From the NCBI GenBank assembly GCA_026392155.1, contig JAPLCP010000079.1:1-64000 (forward strand): 64,000 nucleotides of DNA, read 5' to 3'. This document shows positions 58,147-64,000 of this stretch, piece after piece; positions within the stretch are counted from its first letter, which is position 1, and each line of letters starts with the position of its first letter. Under the pieces are notes generated by a model that saw only the letters and a list, made by a program, of their open reading frames with translations, was not told the origin of the DNA and made no database searches. The position numbers and the translations under genes are program-made. Origin of the DNA: Armatimonadota bacterium. Lineage in GTDB: Bacteria > Armatimonadota > Armatimonadia > Armatimonadales > Armatimonadaceae.

Positions 58147-60051
58147 ATGCGACATCTCATTATTGGAACCGCCGGACATGTGGACCACGGCAAGACGACT
58201 CTCATTCGTTCCCTCACCGGCACCAACACGGATCGGCTCGCGGAGGAGCAGGCGCGGGGAATGACGATTGACCTTGGCTTTGCCTTTCTGGCGCTTCCCG
58301 GCGAGATCGAGGCGGGAATCGTGGACGTGCCCGGCCACGAGCGCTTTGTCAAAAACATGCTGGCAGGCGCGGGTGGTGTGGATGTCGCGCTATTGGTCAT
58401 CGCCGCCGACGAAGGTCCGATGCAGCAGACCCGTGAGCACTTAGACATTCTCACCGTGCTGGGCGTGTCGGTCGGTGTGGTGGCGCTTACTAAGACCGAT
58501 TTAGCCGACCCTGATATCCAAGAGATCGCCGAGCTAGAGACGCGTGAGCTGCTCGCCAAGACGCCGCTTAAAGATGCCGTGATTGTTCCCGTGAGCGCCC
58601 AGACCGGCGTGGGCTTGGAGGCACTAAAGGCCGCACTAACCGAGGCAGCAGCAAAGACGCCCCTTCGCGATGCAAGCGCCGCCGTTCGGCTCCCCGTGGA
58701 CCGGGTTTTCTCGCTCCCTGGTGTCGGCACCGTGGTCACGGGTACCCTGATTGCGGGGACGCTTCATGCAGGCGATGCTGTCTCACTAGAGCCGCAGGGT
58801 TTGGCAAGCAAGGCACGCACCCTCCAAGCACACCGCAAGAAAGTCGAGATCGCCGAGCCGGGAATGCGCGTTGCGGTCAATCTTCCTGGCATTGAGGTGA
58901 GCGAGATCGAGCGCGGCGCGGTTCTCTGCACGCCCGGCGCACTCGCCGCTACCACCCTTTTAGATGCCCGTCTCTCGGTGCTTCCCTCCGCCAAGAAGCC
59001 TCTGCGTCACCGGGAGCGCGTCCGGCTGCACCTGGGAACCGGCGAGCTTTTAGCGCGCATTGTGCTGCTCGAAGGCGCGGAGATCTTGCCCGGCACCGAC
59101 GATGTGCCTGTCCAGTTCCTCTGCGAGAGCGACGCGGCTCCGGTGAGGGGCGAGCGTTTTGTGGTTCGCACCTACTCTCCCGCCCGCGCGGTGGGCGGGG
59201 GAGCCGTCGTGGATCCGCACCCGGCCCGCAAGTACCGGCGTGGCGATGCCTCGGCTCTGGCACTCTTTGAGGCGCGGGGCGAAGGCTCCCCGGAAGAGGC
59301 GGTCTATGCCCAGCTCTCCTCGCGCCACGCGGAGTTTACCGCCAAAGAGATCAGTGACGCGGTCGGGTTTCCTGCCGAAGCGGCCCTTGAAACGCTTGCG
59401 GATGCCGGACGTGCCATCGTCATTGGCGGCACCCACTACCTCTCCGACGAAGCAGCGCGTCGGCTCAAAGAAGCGACACGGCGCACTCTAGAGCAGTACC
59501 ACAAGCAAAACCCCTACCGAAAGTCCATGCCCCGCGATGGCCTGCGCACGCCCGTCAGCAAGGCCGCGACCGTGAAAGACTTTCACGCACTGGTTGCCTA
59601 TCTCGTGAGCGAGGGAGTGCTGGTGATTGAGGGGACGAAGTCTAAAGGGCTTCGCGCACCCGACCATGAGGTCATTGTCCCCGAGGGCTGGAAAAAACCC
59701 GCAGAGCACATCCTCTCCGTCTACCAGAGCGCCGGGTTTGCCCCGCCCAACCCCGGCGACTTTGCCGCCAACTACCCCCGCGATGTTCACGTCCCCACGA
59801 TCCTCAGCATTCTCTGTGAGCGCGACCAGCTCGTCAAGATCGCAGACAATGTCTATATCAGTGAGGCGGCCTTCAGCGAGGTCAAACAAGTCGTCCGGCG
59901 GCTCGCCAGCACGCCTGAGGGAATCACCGTCGGTGGGGTGCGTGATGCCATCGGCAGCTCCCGAAAGATCGTCCTTCCCCTACTCGAATACCTCGACGGC
60001 ATCCGCTTCACCCACCGAAACGGCGACACCAGAACTCTGGGAGAGGCATAG
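58147..60051 (+). CDS. selB: Selenocysteine-specific translation elongation factor
   Basis: MRHLIIGTAGHVDHGKTTLIRSLTGTNTDRLAEEQARGMTIDLGFAFL, DVPGHERFVKNMLAGAGGVD; C-terminal winged-helix region. Confidence 0.93.
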   Translation: MRHLIIGTAGHVDHGKTTLIRSLTGTNTDRLAEEQARGMTIDLGFAFLALPGEIEAGIVDVPGHERFVKNMLAGAGGVDVALLVIAADEGPMQQTREHLDILTVLGVSVGVVALTKTDLADPDIQEIAELETRELLAKTPLKDAVIVPVSAQTGVGLEALKAALTEAAAKTPLRDASAAVRLPVDRVFSLPGVGTVVTGTLIAGTLHAGDAVSLEPQGLASKARTLQAHRKKVEIAEPGMRVAVNLPGIEVSEIERGAVLCTPGALAATTLLDARLSVLPSAKKPLRHRERVRLHLGTGELLARIVLLEGAEILPGTDDVPVQFLCESDAAPVRGERFVVRTYSPARAVGGGAVVDPHPARKYRRGDASALALFEARGEGSPEEAVYAQLSSRHAEFTAKEISDAVGFPAEAALETLADAGRAIVIGGTHYLSDEAARRLKEATRRTLEQYHKQNPYRKSMPRDGLRTPVSKAATVKDFHALVAYLVSEGVLVIEGTKSKGLRAPDHEVIVPEGWKKPAEHILSVYQSAGFAPPNPGDFAANYPRDVHVPTILSILCERDQLVKIADNVYISEAAFSEVKQVVRRLASTPEGITVGGVRDAIGSSRKIVLPLLEYLDGIRFTHRNGDTRTLGEA

Positions 60052-60062
60052 CGGTATAATTT

Positions 60063-60888
60063 CCGGTGTAGCGAAGCCCTTTGATGCAACAACCAAGTTC
60101 TTAGTGGAGACGCACCCTGCCGACACGCTCCTGCGTGTTCAGACCACGCCGCCCTATCTGCTCATCTTGGATTTTCAGGGCAACCACGACGCCTCGCTCC
60201 TGGCGCGCCTCCAGCTCTACCGGGCACTGGTGCGTCGCGAAAACCCGAAGATCGCCATTGTCTGCGCCTTGATCCTCCTGCGCTCTTTCACAGGTCATAG
60301 GGAGCTGACCGGCCTCTACGAAGAGCGTGGCCTCGACGGTGAGACCGATACTTTCCTGCGCTACAAAGTCATTCGGGTATGGGAGCTTCCTCCTGAAGTT
60401 TTCCTAAAAGGCGGCCTTGCGACGTTGCCGTTGTGTCACAAGTGCGTAAAAATGAGTTGCCGGATGTGCTGAGGCAAGTTGAGTACCGTCTCAACAACGA
60501 AGCAAAACCCTCGGAGGCGGATCGCCTGCGCACCGCAAGCTTTGTTTTAATGGGTCTGAAGTACGACCCGAAATTCGTGGAGAAACTTATGGGAAAAAAT
60601 GTACTGGAGCTGTCATCAACCTACCAGGCCATGATGCGCGAGGGCATCGAAAAGGGTATAGAACTCGGCAAAGAACAAGGCTTAGAGCAAGGACGAGAGC
60701 AAGGACGGGAGCAAGGACGGGAGCAAGGCTTGCGAACGTCCCTTCTTCGCATCGGGCGGCGGCGCTTGGGTGAGCCTTCCACGGCTATCACGGACGCTCT
60801 AGCGAGTATCTCCAAGGTGGAGCGGCTTGAGGCGCTGCTAGATCGGGTTCTTGAGATCGAGTCCTGGGACGAGCTCCTGGCCACGTGA
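60063..60888 (+). pseudogene. Rpn/PD-(D/E)XK-type putative transposase family protein, frameshifted and internally deleted
   Basis: PFDATTKFLVETHPADTLLRVQTTPPYLLILDFQ.. then shifted frame ELPDVLRQVEYRLNNEAKPSEADRLRTASFVLMGLKYD..REGIEKGIELGKEQGLEQGREQGREQG. Confidence 0.75.
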
Positions 60889-63800
60889 GTCTCTGGCAGA
60901 TCTTTGCAGACACAGGCGGGACATTTACAGACTGCCTGGCGCTCTCTCCTGATGGCGAGTGGCACCGGGCGAAAGTGCTCTCCAGCGGGGTATTGCGAAC
61001 CGACTTGGTAGGAAATGCCCCGTGGCGGGCAGGGCTCCCCGATAGCTTTCTGGAGGGAGTGAAGTCCCACCACGACAGCGCGATGATCACGTACTCGCCC
61101 GGTCTGGAAGCGCCGCTTGTCGCGGCGCACTTGGTCACCAAAACCCCTTTTTCGCAGCCACTCCCCCCGCTGGAGCTGCGCTTGGGCACCACGCGGGGCA
61201 CCAATGCGCTCCTCACACGCACAGGGACACCTCCCATTTTCTTTGTCACGGCGGGCTTTGAGGACCTGCTCCGTATCGGCAACCAAGCACGCTCGGATCT
61301 ATTTGCTCTGGATATTGTCAAGCCAGAGCCGCTCTACACAGAGTCCATCGGTGTTTCAGAGCGCTTGAGCGCGGACGGCTCACTTCTACGCCCACTCGAT
61401 GAAGCCGCGCTCCGTGAGGCAGCAACGCAGCTCGTGGCGCGAGGCCATCGGACGGCGGCAGTGGCGCTTCTTCATGCCTGGCGCAACCCCACGCACGAGC
61501 AGCGGGTTGCGGAGATTCTGCGTGAGTGCGGCTTTACCCATGTCTCGCTTTCGTCGGAGCTCGCGGCGCTTCAGAAGCTTTTGCCGCGTGCCGAAACGGC
61601 TGTTGTTAATGCCTATCTCACGCCCGTTCTAGAGAGCTACCTGAGTGGCGTGCGACGTGGACTCAGCGCGGGTAGCACGCTCACGATCATGACGAGTGCA
61701 GGTGGGCTCGTCCCCGACAGCCAGTTCCGTCCCAAGGACAGCCTCCTCTCCGGGCCGGCGGGGGGCGTGGTGGGAGCGTGTGAGTCGGGGGTGCGTGCAG
61801 GGTTTACCCAGCTTATCGCCTTCGACATGGGCGGCACCAGCACCGATGTCGCGCGTATCGAAGCGCCTGAGCTTCCGTATGTCTTTGAGCACAAAGTCGG
61901 CGATGCCTTGCTTCTTGCCCCCGCTGTGGCCGTGGAGTCGGTCGCGGCGGGCGGTGGCTCGATCTGCGGCTGTGACCGTCACGGGCGCCTCTTCGTTGGA
62001 CCAGGGTCGGCGGGAGCGCAGCCCGGCCCCGCGTGCTACGGCGCGGGTGGCCCCCTCACGATCACGGATGTCAATCTCTTGCTAGGCCATATTCCCGAGA
62101 AAGATTTCTCGCTCCCGCTAAGCCGCAGCGCCGCCGAAAAGGCGCTCCAAGCCGTCGCCAAAGAATCGGGCCAGCCTGGCGAGGCACTCCTCCACGCCTT
62201 CTACGACCTCGCCAACGAGGCCATGGCGGACGCGATCCGTCAGATCAGTGTCCGCAAGGGCTACGATCCCACGGAGCACGCTCTGGTCGCCTTTGGGGGT
62301 GCGGGGGGTCAGCACGCCTGCGCCATAGCCGAGAAGCTCGGGATTCGCACCATCGTGGTCCCCCCCGACCAGAGCCTCCTCTCCGCCTTTGGAATCGCCC
62401 ACGCCCGCCATGAGCGCTTCGCCGAGCGCCAAGTTCTCCAGCTCTTGGATAAGACAGATGTCTCAGCCCTTCTCACCGAGCTAGAGACCGAAGCACGAAA
62501 TGCTCTGGGTGAGCTGAGCGAGGTCACCCGTCGGATCGCACGCCTACGCCTTGTCGGGCAGGAGACACCGCTCGAAGTCCCCGCTACGAGTGCACTTTCC
62601 AAAGCCTTCCAGGAACACTTCAAACGCCTCTACGGCTACGCGCCTGATCCGAGCCGGGCCATTGAAGTCGAGAGCTTGCGGGTGGTTGTGGCGGAGACCC
62701 GGCCAGAACCCACCCGGCTTTCCGTTCGTCCCTCACTCCAAGCCACCCTCCCTCTACGAAGGAGGGTTGAAGGTGGGTTGATTGTGGAGGCGTTTAGTGT
62801 CACGGTTATGCGAGAGGGATGGACAGAAACAACATCGGAGAGCGGGGCGCTGATGCTACAGCATTCTTCTCCCACGCCAAACCAGGGTCGAGAGGCAGAG
62901 GAAGTGGTAGCACTTGAGCTCTTCACGCGCCGCTTTGAGTCGATCGCAACCGAGATGGGTGAGGCGCTACGGCGCACGGCGCTCTCGGTGAATGTCAAGG
63001 AGCGACTGGATTACTCCTGTGCCCTACTTGGCCCTAGCGGCGACTTGGTGGCAACGGCAGCCCATATCCCGGTGCATCTCGGAGCGCTGGGGGGCTGTGT
63101 CCGTGAGCTCATTCGTGCCAAGGCTTTTGTCGGGGAGCAGCCGATTATTGTCAACCATCCCGCCTTTGGTGGCTCGCATCTCCCCGATGTTACGGTTATC
63201 AACCCCGTCTATGACAGCGAGGTTCTTTTGGGCTTTGTCGCGAGCCGGGCGCACCACGCGGAGATCGGGGGAACACGGCCCGGCTCGATGCCTCCTGGCG
63301 CAAAAACACTGGCAGAGGAAGGCGTCGTGATCCCGCCCACGTCCTGGGATCGGGAGACGCTCACCGCACTTCTCACCCAGGCCCCCTACCCCACCCGCGC
63401 TCTTGCTGACAACCTCGCCGACCTCGAAGCACAGCTCGCCGCCAACCACCAAGGCGCACAAGCCCTCCGTGCTCTCGCCAAGCAGCATGGCCCCGAAAAG
63501 CTCTTCGCCCTACAAGCCGCCCTCGCCGACCGATGCGAGCAGATTGCAAGGAAACACCTTAAATCCCCCCTGCCGGGCGGGGGATGGGGGGGTGGTCGGT
63601 TAGACGACGGCCATACGATCCAAGTCACGCTCCGCCAGGAAGCTAACAAATTTATCGTTGACTTTACGGGCACGTCTTTGACCCATCCGGCGAACTTTAA
63701 TGCCCCGCCCGCAGTGACAGTCGCTTGTGTCCTATTTGTGTTGCGGCTTCTGATTGGCGAGGACGTCCCGCTCAACGAGGGGCTCTTGCGGGCAGTGGAG

Positions 63801-64000
63801 ATAATCCTGCCACCCGACACGCTGCTGAATCCGACGTTTCATGCCGACCCGACCCTCTGCCCTGCGGTGGTGGCGGGCAACACAGAGGTCAGCCAGCGGG
63901 TGGTGGCGGCGCTCCTCCAGGCCTTTGGGCTCTCGGCGGGCTCTCAGGCGACCATGAACAACACGCTCTTTGGGAACGCACGCTTTGGCTACTACGAGAC
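60885..64000 (+). CDS. 5-oxoprolinase / hydantoinase HyuA-HyuB fusion (3' end beyond window)
   Basis: GTG start overlapping upstream TGA; VSLWQIFADTGGTFTDCLALSPDGEW, LGTTRGTNALLTR, FDMGGTSTDVARI, RKGYDPTEHALVAFGGAGGQHAC, then HyuB SVNVKERLDYSCALLGPSGDLVATAAHIPVHLGALG. Absent from the supplied ORF track. Confidence 0.9.
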   Translation, partial: MSLWQIFADTGGTFTDCLALSPDGEWHRAKVLSSGVLRTDLVGNAPWRAGLPDSFLEGVKSHHDSAMITYSPGLEAPLVAAHLVTKTPFSQPLPPLELRLGTTRGTNALLTRTGTPPIFFVTAGFEDLLRIGNQARSDLFALDIVKPEPLYTESIGVSERLSADGSLLRPLDEAALREAATQLVARGHRTAAVALLHAWRNPTHEQRVAEILRECGFTHVSLSSELAALQKLLPRAETAVVNAYLTPVLESYLSGVRRGLSAGSTLTIMTSAGGLVPDSQFRPKDSLLSGPAGGVVGACESGVRAGFTQLIAFDMGGTSTDVARIEAPELPYVFEHKVGDALLLAPAVAVESVAAGGGSICGCDRHGRLFVGPGSAGAQPGPACYGAGGPLTITDVNLLLGHIPEKDFSLPLSRSAAEKALQAVAKESGQPGEALLHAFYDLANEAMADAIRQISVRKGYDPTEHALVAFGGAGGQHACAIAEKLGIRTIVVPPDQSLLSAFGIAHARHERFAERQVLQLLDKTDVSALLTELETEARNALGELSEVTRRIARLRLVGQETPLEVPATSALSKAFQEHFKRLYGYAPDPSRAIEVESLRVVVAETRPEPTRLSVRPSLQATLPLRRRVEGGLIVEAFSVTVMREGWTETTSESGALMLQHSSPTPNQGREAEEVVALELFTRRFESIATEMGEALRRTALSVNVKERLDYSCALLGPSGDLVATAAHIPVHLGALGGCVRELIRAKAFVGEQPIIVNHPAFGGSHLPDVTVINPVYDSEVLLGFVASRAHHAEIGGTRPGSMPPGAKTLAEEGVVIPPTSWDRETLTALLTQAPYPTRALADNLADLEAQLAANHQGAQALRALAKQHGPEKLFALQAALADRCEQIARKHLKSPLPGGGWGGGRLDDGHTIQVTLRQEANKFIVDFTGTSLTHPANFNAPPAVTVACVLFVLRLLIGEDVPLNEGLLRAVEIILPPDTLLNPTFHADPTLCPAVVAGNTEVSQRVVAALLQAFGLSAGSQATMNNTLFGNARFGYYE
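62745..62767 (+). repeat. Palindrome in HyuAB CDS
   Basis: ACCCTCC CTCTACGAA GGAGGGT. Confidence 0.65.
63562..63598 (+). repeat. Family D palindrome in HyuAB CDS (encodes KSPLPGGGWGGG)
   Basis: AAATCCCCCCTGCCGGGCGGGGGATGGGGGGG, same layout as 42638-42667. Confidence 0.7.

Noticed and set aside
60673-60730. Possible CRISPR-like or tandem repeat array (GAGCAAGGACGG)
   Set aside because: Only 12-bp contiguous coding repeats giving EQGREQG in an Rpn-type C-terminus; no spacers. No CRISPR array was seen anywhere in the window.
62118-63488. Minus-strand ORFs at the 3' end
   Set aside because: Antisense shadows of the GTG-started HyuAB gene.

Overview
Roughly 64 kb of GC-rich bacterial chromosome. 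The gene complement (DUF1800/DUF1501/PSD1 cytochrome operon, DUF1559 prepilin, VanW, many PhyH and TlpA-like proteins) resembles Armatimonadota or a relative, but that assignment is inference. I see about 45 supportable genes, one tRNA-Ser(GGA), several intrinsic terminators and many palindromic repeats. Housekeeping anchors are moeB, sucD/sucC, leuB, cimA, cysE-type, Fe/Mn sod, selB and a truncated ldhA-like gene. A large fused 5-oxoprolinase/hydantoinase (GTG start at 60885, running off the window end) is missing from the ORF track. The most interesting signals are: (1) several families of GC-rich palindromic elements, found in intergenic DNA and also in frame inside or at the C-terminal end of protein-coding genes (PSD1 three times, HyuAB twice, GspF, sigma factor, DUF485), reminiscent of Rickettsia palindromic elements; (2) a decayed defence-like island (helicase/R-M remnant, RHH+HNH pair, DUF1016 remnant) bracketed by inverted copies of one palindromic element; (3) many gene ghosts with termini kept and middles lost, including an acetyl xylan esterase broken by an exact 40-bp tandem duplication; (4) a structured 600-nt leader upstream of cimA, with a 19-codon ORF, terminator and a TnpB/IS605-like palindrome overlapping the ribosome-binding site; (5) a candidate standalone ~67-nt sRNA with TTGACA-N17-TATAGT promoter and 12-bp terminator; (6) an ECF sigma / membrane protein / triple-STN operon; (7) a 61-aa NQ-heptad-repeat protein. 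All family names come from reading translations, not from database searches.
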